Positions 1-7,651 of a stretch of DNA of 64,000 bases are shown one piece after another (position 1 is the first letter of the stretch; the number at the start of each line of letters is the position of its first letter). Both the position numbers and the translations under genes were made by a program. Location: positions 1-64,000 of the forward strand of contig JAQTQX010000020.1 in the NCBI GenBank assembly GCA_028712075.1, given 5' to 3'. The notes under the pieces were generated by a model. That model ran no database searches. It was not told the origin of the DNA and saw nothing but the letters and a program-made list of their open reading frames with translations. The DNA comes from Desulfuromonadaceae bacterium (GTDB lineage: Bacteria; Desulfobacterota; Desulfuromonadia; Geobacterales; Pseudopelobacteraceae).

Positions 1-110
1 ATTGCGGTGAAGGAAACCATCGCAACCGAACGCAGGATTGAACTGTTACGCCATGTGTGACGCTCGAGTTCTTCGATTCTGTTCAGCAGTTCAAGCTCTC
101 TTTCGCTCAT
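1..110 (-). CDS. Partial small protein, N-terminus only
   Basis: The frame runs off the left edge of the window, so only about 36 residues are visible, beginning MSERELELLNRIEELERHTW. The visible part is a charged, probably helical segment followed by the start of a hydrophobic stretch. An AAGGAG ribosome site lies 7-8 bases before the ATG at 110. The start overlaps the end of the 40-aa frame at 91-213 by 20 bp, so the two are probably translationally coupled. I do not recognise the family. Confidence 0.5.
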   Translation of the reverse strand, partial: MSERELELLNRIEELERHTWRNSSILRSVAMVSFTA

Positions 111-213
111 CGCTCTTCTCCTTAGCTAACATGATTGCGGTAAACACTATTGAGACCGCCAGCGGCAGAATCAGATGAAACCCGTTGTAATTGAGTACAA
201 GATTGTACAACAT
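91..213 (-). CDS. 40-aa single-pass membrane protein
   Basis: This short frame reads MLYNLVLNYNGFHLILPLAV and continues through a hydrophobic helix (about residues 12-31) to a charged tail ending KEKSDERKRA. It has a clear AAGGAG site before the ATG at 213. It sits between the Cys-rich gene at 247-438 and the partial gene at the left edge, all on the same strand, giving a probable three-gene operon of very small proteins. The family is unknown. One hydrophobic segment with a positive tail suggests an inner-membrane peptide with its C-terminus in the cytoplasm. Confidence 0.5.
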   Translation of the reverse strand: MLYNLVLNYNGFHLILPLAVSIVFTAIMLAKEKSDERKRA

Positions 214-246
214 GATTTTCTCCTTCAGTTCGATTGGTTTTTTAGC

Positions 247-438
247 TCAGCATGTTACCAACTGGAATTTTTCATCGTGAAAGCGATCTACAAGCTCCAT
301 ATACTTGACGCATTGCGAATGCCGATCACGGCAGAATTTTATTATCATGTTAGCATCATATGACGAGATGTACTCGCACCCGACATCGCAATAGTCATCG
401 TTTTTGCCATAGAATGGACAGATATCGTGTGTTCCCAT
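247..438 (-). CDS. 63-aa Cys-rich protein, conserved hypothetical
   Basis: Starting at the ATG at 438, the protein opens MGTHDICPFYGKNDDYCDVG and carries six Cys in spacings that suggest metal binding (C-x9-C-x3-C, then pairs further on). The open frame extends upstream to 588, but the ATG at 438 has an AAGAGG ribosome site five bases away and begins the part that looks conserved. From memory, similar short CPFY...CDVGC proteins occur in Geobacter-like genomes without known function. It is the first gene of the small operon reading towards the left edge. Confidence 0.6.
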   Translation of the reverse strand: MGTHDICPFYGKNDDYCDVGCEYISSYDANMIIKFCRDRHSQCVKYMELVDRFHDEKFQLVTC

Positions 439-573
439 TGATGCCTCTTCGTACTGTATGATCACGTATACAGCATTACTCATGCCAAATTGCTGCAAAG
501 TTAAAATAACATATATATAACGGCATGTTATGCGATATGATGGACGTCTGATAGACGATATTGGTGCCCGTAT

Positions 574-589
574 TTTGCAAATGTGCAAA
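574..589. promoter_or_regulatory. Palindromic operator-like site 1
   Basis: TTTGC-N6-GCAAA inverted repeat about 135 bp upstream of the ATG at 438. It shares its half-sites and spacing with the sites at 687-703 and 720-735. No regulator is identified. Confidence 0.4.
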
Positions 590-686
590 TTAACGTTAGG
601 GAATAGTAGTAGGCAAGGAGGTGATTACAAACAAATATGGGGATGCTGAAAGATATTACGGTGTGATTTTATGTGGTTAAAAAGTT

Positions 687-703
687 ATTGCAATATCGCA
701 AAT
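687..703. promoter_or_regulatory. Palindromic operator-like site 2
   Basis: ATTGC-N6-GCAAAT, a one-mismatch version of the same inverted repeat. Its centre is about 33 bp (roughly three helical turns) from that of site 3. Confidence 0.35.
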
Positions 704-719
704 GGTACTCTTAACGGAA

Positions 720-735
720 TTTGCATTAATGCAAA
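720..735. promoter_or_regulatory. Palindromic operator-like site 3 (perfect)
   Basis: TTTGCATTAATGCAAA is a perfect 16-bp palindrome directly beside the terminator hairpin at 736-769. It belongs to the TTTGC-N6-GCAAA set upstream of the small minus-strand operon. Confidence 0.45.
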
Positions 736-769
736 AGAGCCGACATCTCATGTTGGATGCCGGCTCTCA
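736..769 (-). terminator. Rho-independent terminator of the 804-1364 gene
   Basis: GAGCCGGCATC pairs with GATGTCGGCTC (one mismatch) and is followed by TTTT on the minus strand, 35 bp after the stop codon of the secreted-protein gene. Confidence 0.75.
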
Positions 770-803
770 TTTGTTCATGGTTCAATGTGTGCTCGTCTGT
801 CAA

Positions 804-1364
804 TCAATCACGTGAGTCACGTTTTCCGTCCTGGCGTCTTTCCTTATGTTCCCTCTTTTCCTGGTGCCGTTCCCCTTTATTTTGCTCTTTGTCGTGCCGT
901 CGCTCTTCCTTTATATACTCTTTTCGTTCATGGTCCGGTCGGAATGACCTGCCGCGATAATGGTTCCTGTCTTTCTGGTACGTGCGATACTCCCGGTCAC
1001 GATAGGAACGGATTTGCTCGATCCGGTGTTTGCGAATATCAGGTGGCATCTCGCGATACGGAATTTCGGCCCAGGGCCCGTTATAATGCCGGGACCGATG
1101 CCAGCTATTGCTGTAATAGAGGTAATAATTATCTGCGCTGAAGATGATGTCATATGGAGTTTCCACTCCGATGTAGAAGCCAAGCCGTGAAGAGGCAACA
1201 AAAAGCGGCGCTACCTCAAAACGGATTGACGGCGGAGAAGAGACAGACATGCGGTGGGGCGGTGGAGCAGGTGTCCCGATATTCACACTCAAGCTGATCT
1301 CTGCGTTCGCAGTCGATGTTACCGATACGGCGGCAACAAATAGAATAATCAATACATTTTTCAT
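804..1364 (-). CDS. Secreted protein with highly charged C-terminal tail
   Basis: 186 aa. The N-terminus (MKNVLIILFVAAVSVTSTANA) is a typical Sec signal peptide with an Ala-Asn-Ala cleavage site. A Pro-rich linker follows, then an aromatic core containing YYLYYSNSWHRSRHYNGPW (about residues 80-98). From about residue 125 to the end the chain is almost entirely Arg, Lys, Glu, Asp and His, so it is probably disordered. It is a periplasmic or extracellular protein of unknown function, transcribed divergently from the ZraP-like gene. Confidence 0.6.
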   Translation of the reverse strand: MKNVLIILFVAAVSVTSTANAEISLSVNIGTPAPPPHRMSVSSPPSIRFEVAPLFVASSRLGFYIGVETPYDIIFSADNYYLYYSNSWHRSRHYNGPWAEIPYREMPPDIRKHRIEQIRSYRDREYRTYQKDRNHYRGRSFRPDHERKEYIKEERRHDKEQNKGERHQEKREHKERRQDGKRDSRD

Positions 1365-1565
1365 AATTCCTCCGATTCACCGTGTGTATTCATGAAAAAC
1401 TGGCGTTGAACTTTGAGCTGGTTTAGCTTACTGTTCGTGCGTATCATGACAGCACAAAACAAATATATCAAGATGCTTCACAATTGCTCACATTTTCTTC
1501 ATGTGATCTTCTCATTATCGAGATAGGGTGTGCATACTGTTACCAATTAAAGGGAGGAAGTACAC

Positions 1566-1991
1566 ATGAAAAAGACGTCTACACTGTTATTAGCACTCTG
1601 TTTATCTGTTTCGCTGTTCGGTATTGCCAATGCCGGCTTCAATAATGGCATGGGTGGAGGGTGTGGCAACTGTCAGCAGAGTGGTGGCAGCTCGGTCTCT
1701 GATCCGTTCCGGAAGTTTCAGGCTGATACCATTGACCTTCGTCAGGAAATGATGACCAAGCGGTTCGAACTGCAGCGTGAAAACCTCAAGGTCGCTCCTG
1801 ATACTGCAAAAATTGCTGCATTGCAGGCGGAGATAACATCGCTCCAGACAAAAATCCAGGATTTTCGCGCTCAAAGTGGTCTGCCCGTTGGTATGAGAGA
1901 CGGCGAATGCGGTCAGATTCCGGGTGGATGCGGCAAAAAAACGATGGGTCGCACCGGTGGCTGCAACGGTCCGTGTGGTGCGCAGAAGTAG
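1566..1991 (+). CDS. ZraP/CpxP-like periplasmic metal-responsive protein
   Basis: 141 aa. A signal peptide ends near ANAG (residue 24). A Gly/Cys-rich segment (GGGCGNCQQSGG) follows, then a long amphipathic helix region (about 45-105) with alternating Arg, Glu, Leu and Gln and the pattern DLRQEMMTKRFELQRENLK, as in the Spy/CpxP/ZraP heavy-metal resistance fold. The C-terminus is again Cys-Gly rich (at least six Cys), suiting Zn or Cu binding. A good GGGAGG site precedes the ATG. It heads a locus that continues with a PepSY-like protein, a response regulator and a kinase, the same logic as zraPSR or cpxPAR. Confidence 0.7.
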   Translation: MKKTSTLLLALCLSVSLFGIANAGFNNGMGGGCGNCQQSGGSSVSDPFRKFQADTIDLRQEMMTKRFELQRENLKVAPDTAKIAALQAEITSLQTKIQDFRAQSGLPVGMRDGECGQIPGGCGKKTMGRTGGCNGPCGAQK

Positions 1992-1993
1992 CC

Positions 1994-2031
1994 GACAGGG
2001 CGGCTTGGGGTTAATCCCGGGCCGCCTGTTT
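1994..2031 (+). terminator. Attenuator-like hairpin after the ZraP-like gene
   Basis: ACAGGgCGGC pairs with GCCGcCTGT around a loop between the ZraP-like gene and the next gene; only a short T run follows. It may lower expression of the downstream PepSY and two-component genes relative to the abundant periplasmic protein. Confidence 0.4.
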
Positions 2032-2043
2032 ATGGAGCCAAAA

Positions 2044-2460
2044 ATGAAACGCTGTCTTCTTTTCTTGATGGGTTTTCTGCTGCTGACGGTAGTGCCGGCT
2101 AGTGCGGAACCTGGCCGGAATGCCATGCATGCAGCCAGGAAGTGCCAAACAGATGGCCGAAACATGAATGGCTCTGTAAACCCTGTCATATGTGCCAGTG
2201 GTCAGAACGGCTGCAATCCCGAGATGCGCGGTCGTTGCGGCAAAATGCGGGGTGATTGGTACGGTGCCCGCCAATCTGTGGCAACTGCTTCGGAAGCCCT
2301 TGGGCTTATACAAAATTATTTCGCTGGGCAGGCTGTAACCGTGAGCGGGGTAATAGAAAAAAAATGGGGCTATTTAGCTGATATTACCGATAAGAGCGGC
2401 GTTGTTGTTGATCGGGTTTTGATTGACAAGCGGTCAGGCCGTATTCGCTCGCTGTATTGA
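2044..2460 (+). CDS. Secreted PepSY-like protein
   Basis: 138 aa from the ATG at 2044, chosen because GGAG lies six bases before it; an in-frame ATG at 2032 has no ribosome site. A signal peptide ends near PASAEPG. The middle is Cys/Met-rich (CASGQNGCNPEMRGRCGKM). The last 55 residues (ASEALGLIQNYF ... ITDKSGVVVDRVLIDKRSGRI) have the alternating helix-strand pattern of a PepSY-type domain. It probably works in the periplasm with the ZraP-like protein as a metal or stress sensor accessory. Ten bases separate it from the response regulator. Confidence 0.6.
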   Translation: MKRCLLFLMGFLLLTVVPASAEPGRNAMHAARKCQTDGRNMNGSVNPVICASGQNGCNPEMRGRCGKMRGDWYGARQSVATASEALGLIQNYFAGQAVTVSGVIEKKWGYLADITDKSGVVVDRVLIDKRSGRIRSLY

Positions 2461-2469
2461 GGCCTTAGT

Positions 2470-3171
2470 ATGTTGCCGCCTGTCTTGATTGTGGAAGATG
2501 ACACTAAACTCGCCCGGATAGTGAAAGCGTATCTGGAGGGGGCTGATTATAGAACCGTTCATGCGGCAACTGCCAGAGACGCACTGCAGAAAACTGAAGC
2601 GGAACTTCCGTTGGCAGTCATTCTCGATCTGGGACTGCCGGATGCGAGTGGGGAGGAACTGTGTCAGGGCCTGAAAGAGCGCGGTGACTTTCCAGTAATA
2701 ATGCTGACGGCAAAATCATCTGAAGAAGAGCGTATTGCCGGATTTGCTCTCGGAGCTGATGATTATATGGTAAAACCGGCTAGTCCGCGCGAATTGGTAT
2801 GCCGCTTGAAAGCTGTATTGAAGCGGTATGAACGCGGCATATCGGTCGATACGATTTCGTCTTTCAATAATGGTGCGCTTGTTCTTAACAGCATCCGTCA
2901 CCAGATAACGCGTGACGGTCACGCAGTTTCCGTTACTCCGACCGAGTTCAAACTCCTTCTCACCCTTGCTTCGTCCCCCGGTCGAACATTTACGCGTGAC
3001 GAACTGGTTTCACGAGCGTTAGGATACCAGTTTGACGGGTATGACCGGAGCATTGATGCCCACATTAAAAATCTCCGCCAAAAAATTGAAATAAACCCCC
3101 GCACACCCGAGTATCTCAAAACCGTGTACGGCATCGGCTATCTGTTTTCCGGAGAGCGGGATGCCATGTAG
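2470..3171 (+). CDS. OmpR-family response regulator
   Basis: 233 aa. The receiver domain (1-115) has the acidic pair E9-D10-D11, phosphoacceptor D53 in VILDLGLPD, T80 in IMLTAKS and K102 in YMVKPASP. A winged-helix DNA-binding domain (about 130-228) ends with the OmpR signature YLKTVYGIGYLF. It is coupled to the kinase that follows by an 11-bp overlap. From the neighbours it probably controls the ZraP-like/PepSY pair in response to metal or envelope stress. Confidence 0.9.
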   Translation: MLPPVLIVEDDTKLARIVKAYLEGADYRTVHAATARDALQKTEAELPLAVILDLGLPDASGEELCQGLKERGDFPVIMLTAKSSEEERIAGFALGADDYMVKPASPRELVCRLKAVLKRYERGISVDTISSFNNGALVLNSIRHQITRDGHAVSVTPTEFKLLLTLASSPGRTFTRDELVSRALGYQFDGYDRSIDAHIKNLRQKIEINPRTPEYLKTVYGIGYLFSGERDAM

Positions 3172-4507
3172 TCTGCGCTGCAAATTTCTGTTGCTGTTCA
3201 TCCTCATTTCAGCACTGGCGCTTTCATCTGCGTTTGTACTTCGCGATCTGATCATGCGTGATTTTGCGCGGTATCTTGATGGTGAATCACAGGACCGGAT
3301 ACAGCGCGTGGTTGCGCTTTTGGAAGGGGAGTATGACCGCAATGCCGGTTGGCAGAAGGAAAGGCTTGCCGTTGACCTCGCCTGGTCACTCCAGATGGGG
3401 GTAGATGTGCAGCTGTTTGATTCAGTGGCTCACCCGGTGATCAATACTGAACAGGCAATTTCGGCAATGACGCCGCTGATGCGCAAGCGGATCATTGAGT
3501 CAACAGGATATGATCCCCTGCTGGTTAAGGGGGTCGCCGTTCCGTATCCTCTTTACCTGCGTGGGGAAGAGGTCGGGCATATTAAAACGAGAATGCTCGA
3601 TCAGGTCAAGGAGGATTACTTTGTCCGCTCTTCCCGCCGTGTTTTGCTGATTTCAGTGACGATTCTGGGGGTTCTCTCCGCTCTTGCCGGCACTGTCGCT
3701 TCAAAAAGGCTCGCACGTCCTATTCTTGAATTGGCTGATGCGTCCGATGACATTGCTGCCGGAAATCTGTCGCGCCGTGTTGCCAGAGGAGGAGGTGACG
3801 AGATTGGCCGCTTGTCACACAGTTTCAACAGTATGGCCCACACTCTCGAAGCTCACGAGAAGTTGCGTCGGACACTCCTCTCTAATGCTGCCCATGAGTT
3901 GCGCACCCCTCTTGCAATTATCTCAGGAGAACTGGAAGGGATGCTTGACGGCATCCTGCCGGTTGACCAGAGTGCGCTACAGTCACTGTATGACGAAGCA
4001 TGCCGGCTAACAGCAATTCTGGACGGTGTGGATGAACTGGCAAAAGCGGAAGCGAGTGCTTTGAAACTGAACAAGGAAACGTTTTTGCTGAAACCGTATC
4101 TCTCTACCATCGCCAGTCGTTTTGAACGTATTATTGCAGATAAACATGCTGTCCTGCTGGTTGATTGTCCTGACAATATGCTCATACACGCTGATCCTGA
4201 CCGTCTCTGCCAAATCCTTATCAATCTGATCGGTAACAGTATTAAGGCGATCGCCTCTGGCGGAATAATTGCGCTTGTTGTTGCCGCAGAGTATGAGCAG
4301 ATATCCATTGAAGTGACTGATAACGGGTGCGGTATTAAGGTTGACGATCTGCCGTATATTTTTGAGCGTTTTTACAAGGGGAGCAACGGTGGCTTAGGAT
4401 TGGGACTGGCTATTGTGCAGGAGCTGGTGGCAGCGCATGACGGTACCGTGTCGGCCAGGAGCACACCACAAACCGGCACTTCTGTCTGTGTAAAATTTCC
4501 ACAGTAG
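3161..4507 (+). CDS. Sensor histidine kinase of the envelope-stress locus
   Basis: 448 aa. TM1 (about 8-26), a periplasmic sensor domain (30-155), TM2 (about 160-178), a HAMP domain (180-235), and a HisKA domain with H245 in AAHELRTPLA. The HATPase region has the N box (LINLIGNSIKA), G1 box (DNGCGI) and a G2-type GLGLGLAI. The start overlaps the regulator gene by 11 bp (ATGCCATGTAG). The periplasmic domain is short with no recognised ligand fold. It is likely the partner of the preceding regulator. Confidence 0.9.
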   Translation: MPCSLRCKFLLLFILISALALSSAFVLRDLIMRDFARYLDGESQDRIQRVVALLEGEYDRNAGWQKERLAVDLAWSLQMGVDVQLFDSVAHPVINTEQAISAMTPLMRKRIIESTGYDPLLVKGVAVPYPLYLRGEEVGHIKTRMLDQVKEDYFVRSSRRVLLISVTILGVLSALAGTVASKRLARPILELADASDDIAAGNLSRRVARGGGDEIGRLSHSFNSMAHTLEAHEKLRRTLLSNAAHELRTPLAIISGELEGMLDGILPVDQSALQSLYDEACRLTAILDGVDELAKAEASALKLNKETFLLKPYLSTIASRFERIIADKHAVLLVDCPDNMLIHADPDRLCQILINLIGNSIKAIASGGIIALVVAAEYEQISIEVTDNGCGIKVDDLPYIFERFYKGSNGGLGLGLAIVQELVAAHDGTVSARSTPQTGTSVCVKFPQ

Positions 4508-4602
4508 TATTTTACCCGCACACGGCAGTTACGCCTCCGTTCGTACTGGTGGTCGTACTGATTGACTTTGCACCGCTGTTGCAGTACTGTAGCCCAAAAC
4601 AA

Positions 4603-4710
4603 GGCCCTGGGGGAGTTCGCCTGAACTGAGATCCGCCTTCGCCGAACCTGAACAGTTCGGCCAGCGGGAACCCTTTGCACCTGATCCGGGTAATACCGGC
4701 GTAGGAAAGC
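4603..4710 (+). promoter_or_regulatory. TPP riboswitch (THI element)
   Basis: The conserved THI core is directly visible: CTGGGGG early, CTGAGAT, and then ACCCTTTGCACCTGATCCGG followed by GTAATACCGGCGTAGGAAA. It lies upstream of thiED-thiC, the expected context. It senses thiamine pyrophosphate and lowers expression of the thiamine operon when TPP is plentiful. Confidence 0.95.
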
Positions 4711-4766
4711 GGCTTGCGGGATGATCTGTTTATCCAGCCGCCTGATATGTCAGCGCGGTTTTTTTG
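4709..4766 (+). terminator. Riboswitch expression platform: antiterminator and terminator
   Basis: The terminator is CCGC-CTGA-TATG-TCAG-C-GCGG followed by seven T (4738-4766). The alternative pairing is GCGGCT at 4709-4714 with AGCCGC at 4736-4741, which would take the left arm of the terminator. The first of these segments touches the last bases of the THI aptamer, so ligand binding can decide between the two. This indicates control by transcription termination. Confidence 0.8.
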
Positions 4767-4782
4767 TGTGAAGGAACGATGT

Positions 4783-6276
4783 ATGACTGATGCCAAACCG
4801 TTTCGACTGATCGTCAACAAGGTATCGCGGTTGCCTGAAATTTCAGGGGTTTATCTTGTCACTGATCAGGAAGACGATCTTTCTGACAGGGTTTGTCGTG
4901 CACTTGGAGGCGGGGTTTCGGTTCTTCAATACCGTGCCAAAGATGTGCCGTACTCCGAACGCGTCACGCTTGGGAAAGAGCTGAAGCGTCACTGCGCCAG
5001 GTTTGGAACAACATTTATTATCAATGACGACGTTCAGCTTGCCAAAGAGCTCGATGCCGATGGTGTCCACCTTGGACAGGATGATGCTACTATTGCTGAC
5101 GCCCGCAACCTGTTGGGATCAGGAAAAGTCATCGGGAAGTCAACGCACAATCTTGACGAGGCATTACGTGCTGAACAGGAAGGTGCTGACTATATTGGAT
5201 TCGGGGCGATTTACCCGACCGGGAGCAAGGTGGTCACGCATCTTTCCGGGGTAGAAGGGTTGGCATCCATCCGTGCCGCAATAACAATACCGATTGTGGC
5301 GATCGGTGGGATCACCCCCGGTAATGCCTGTCGGGTCATTGATGCCGGTGCTGATGCGGTGGCTGTGATATCATCGGTTCTTTCGAACCCGCGTCCCGAA
5401 ATTGTCACCGCTGAACTGGCACTTCTTTTTAACCGGACCAGCCCTTTTCCACGCGGTGCTGTATTAACCGTTGCCGGAAGTGATTCAGGCGGTGGTGCCG
5501 GTATCCAGGCCGATATTAAAACTGTGTCACTGCTTGGTAGTTATGCGGCGAGCGTATTGACCTCCCTGACGGCCCAGAATACCTGTGGCGTGCTGTCAAT
5601 ACACGGGTTGCCGCCAACTTTCATGTGTGATCAGCTTGATGCCGTACTCAATGATATACCGATCGATGTCATTAAAACCGGCATGCTGCATACGCCGGCA
5701 ATAATTGCTGCACTGGCCGAACGTCTCGGAGAGCGGAAGGTAATGATACCGCTGGTGGTTGATCCGGTAATGGTTGCCAAAGGGGGGGCCGCGCTGCTCG
5801 AACGTGAAGCAGTACAGGTTTTTTGTGACCAGTTATTGCCTATGGCCTATCTGTTGACACCCAATATTCCCGAGGCGGAGCGTCTGCTTGGACGGTCGAT
5901 AAAGGATGAAGAAGAAATGGAACTGGCCGCCGCCGATCTGCATGCAATGGGTGCTGCCAATGTTCTGGTCAAGGGGGGGCATCTGACCGGCGGGGTCTCT
6001 ACCGATATTTTGTTCGATGGCTATCGGCATCGCCGGTTCAGCTCGGAACGAATTTTTACCAGCAATACCCATGGTACCGGCTGCAGTTATGCGTCGGCTA
6101 TTGCAGCACTGCTTGCCCAGGGAGAGCCACTCTTGACAGCTGTTGAGCATGCAAAAACATTCATTTCTGCAGCAATTCGGACTGCCCGTTCGCTCGGGAA
6201 AGGGCATAATCCGGTCAATCACTTTATGGCTGCACGCGAACTTTTACTATCTTCAAAGAACCAACCAAAGGATTAA
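4783..6276 (+). CDS. thiED: Fused thiamine-phosphate synthase / HMP-P kinase
   Basis: 497 aa from the ATG at 4783, which has AAGGAA six bases upstream; the open frame begins earlier, inside the riboswitch. Residues about 20-210 are ThiE: QYRAKD, FIINDDVQLA, DGVHLGQDD, IGKSTHN and IVAIGGI. Residues about 228-490 are ThiD: LTVAGSDSGGGAGIQADIK and the anion-hole motif GTGCSYASAIAA. ThiD phosphorylates hydroxymethylpyrimidine phosphate and ThiE joins the product to thiazole phosphate. The fusion puts consecutive steps on one chain, downstream of a TPP riboswitch and four bases before thiC. Confidence 0.95.
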   Translation: MTDAKPFRLIVNKVSRLPEISGVYLVTDQEDDLSDRVCRALGGGVSVLQYRAKDVPYSERVTLGKELKRHCARFGTTFIINDDVQLAKELDADGVHLGQDDATIADARNLLGSGKVIGKSTHNLDEALRAEQEGADYIGFGAIYPTGSKVVTHLSGVEGLASIRAAITIPIVAIGGITPGNACRVIDAGADAVAVISSVLSNPRPEIVTAELALLFNRTSPFPRGAVLTVAGSDSGGGAGIQADIKTVSLLGSYAASVLTSLTAQNTCGVLSIHGLPPTFMCDQLDAVLNDIPIDVIKTGMLHTPAIIAALAERLGERKVMIPLVVDPVMVAKGGAALLEREAVQVFCDQLLPMAYLLTPNIPEAERLLGRSIKDEEEMELAAADLHAMGAANVLVKGGHLTGGVSTDILFDGYRHRRFSSERIFTSNTHGTGCSYASAIAALLAQGEPLLTAVEHAKTFISAAIRTARSLGKGHNPVNHFMAARELLLSSKNQPKD

Positions 6277-6279
6277 ATC

Positions 6280-7566
6280 ATGACTCAGCTTGAATATGCC
6301 CGTAGAGGTGTCATTACCGAAAAAATGCAAAATGCAGCTGCGGCTGAAGGTGTTCCCGCAGAATTCATCCGTGACGGTATGGCTGCCGGGACCATTGTGA
6401 TCTGCCATAACAACAAGCACGTCAATGGAACACCGCTGCCGGTAGGAACAGGACTGCGCACAAAAATCAACGCAAATATCGGTTCATCATCCGACGATAT
6501 GAATATGGAAAACGAGCTGGAAAAGGCCCGTATTGCCGTTAAATACGGTGCTGATGCCATTATGGATCTTTCCACCGGCGGCCCGGTGGATGAAATCAGA
6601 AAGGCGATCATTGCCGAGACAAGCACGTGCATCGGCAGTGTGCCTCTGTATCAGGCTGCCCTGGATGCTGTTCGCAACAAAAACAAGGCGATTGTCGATA
6701 TGACGGTAGATGATATTTTTGCCGGGATCGTCAAGCATGCCGAGGATGGAGTTGATTTTATCACTGTTCACTGCGGGGTGACACGCGGTACTGTCGAGAG
6801 GATGAAAAACGAAGGGCGCCTTATGGATGTTGTTTCGCGCGGCGGGGCCTTCACCATCGAATGGATGAGCTACAACAACAAGGAAAATCCGCTCTTTGAA
6901 CATTTTGACAAGCTGCTGGACATTACCAAGGCATACGACATGACCCTGTCTCTTGGGGATGGTTTTCGCCCCGGTTGTCTGGCCGATGCGACTGACCGTG
7001 CCCAGATCCATGAGTTGATTCTGCTGGGTGAGTTGACCCAGCGTGCTCAGGATGCGGGGGTGCAGGTGATGATCGAGGGACCGGGCCATGTACCGCTCAA
7101 CCAGATTCAGGCCAACATCCAATTGCAGAAGCGCCTCTGCCACGGCGCACCGTTCTACGTATTGGGGCCGCTCGTCACCGATATTGCTCCCGGTTACGAC
7201 CACATTACCTGCGCCATTGGCGGCGCCATTGCGGCGGCTGCCGGAGCAGATTTTCTCTGCTACGTGACACCATCCGAACATCTCTGTCTGCCCAATGCAC
7301 AGGACGTGCGCGACGGGGTGATTGCTTCACGTATCGCTGCCCATGCTGCCGATATTGCCAAAGGGGTTAAAGGGGCAATGGATAAGGATATTGCCATGGC
7401 AAAATGTCGCAAAAAGCTCGATTGGGAAGGGCAGTTCGCCCTGGCGCTTGATCCGGATAAGGCTCGTGAGTACCGGGCTAATTCACCGGTGGCAGATCAC
7501 GGTGCCTGCACGATGTGCGGAGAATTTTGTGCCTATAAATTGATGGATGATGCGATGAAGCGGTAA
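6280..7566 (+). CDS. thiC: Phosphomethylpyrimidine synthase ThiC
   Basis: 428 aa, the shorter form without the long N-terminal extension of the enterobacterial enzyme. It converts aminoimidazole ribotide to hydroxymethylpyrimidine phosphate by radical SAM chemistry. The cluster-binding Cys are at the C-terminus (C410-TM-C413-GEF-C417). Other ThiC signatures include [32 protein letters not shown] and [13 protein letters not shown]. An AAGGA site and a three-base gap tie it to thiED. Confidence 0.97.
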   Translation: MTQLEYARRGVITEKMQNAAAAEGVPAEFIRDGMAAGTIVICHNNKHVNGTPLPVGTGLRTKINANIGSSSDDMNMENELEKARIAVKYGADAIMDLSTGGPVDEIRKAIIAETSTCIGSVPLYQAALDAVRNKNKAIVDMTVDDIFAGIVKHAEDGVDFITVHCGVTRGTVERMKNEGRLMDVVSRGGAFTIEWMSYNNKENPLFEHFDKLLDITKAYDMTLSLGDGFRPGCLADATDRAQIHELILLGELTQRAQDAGVQVMIEGPGHVPLNQIQANIQLQKRLCHGAPFYVLGPLVTDIAPGYDHITCAIGGAIAAAAGADFLCYVTPSEHLCLPNAQDVRDGVIASRIAAHAADIAKGVKGAMDKDIAMAKCRKKLDWEGQFALALDPDKAREYRANSPVADHGACTMCGEFCAYKLMDDAMKR

Positions 7567-7589
7567 CGACAGCTTGTCCGTGTCTACGC

Positions 7590-7630
7590 AAAAAGCCCTC
7601 CCGGATGTGGTAGTCCAGGAGGGCTTTTTG
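7590..7630. terminator. Bidirectional terminator between thiC and the DUF1015 gene
   Basis: AAAAAGCCCTCC and GGAGGGCTTTTT form a strong stem with A/T tracts on both sides, placed between convergent genes. Confidence 0.9.
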
Positions 7631-7651
7631 CGTGTGAAAGCAGGGAATGTG

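Noticed and set aside
6487-7281. 264-codon minus-strand frame
   Set aside because: Antisense to thiC.
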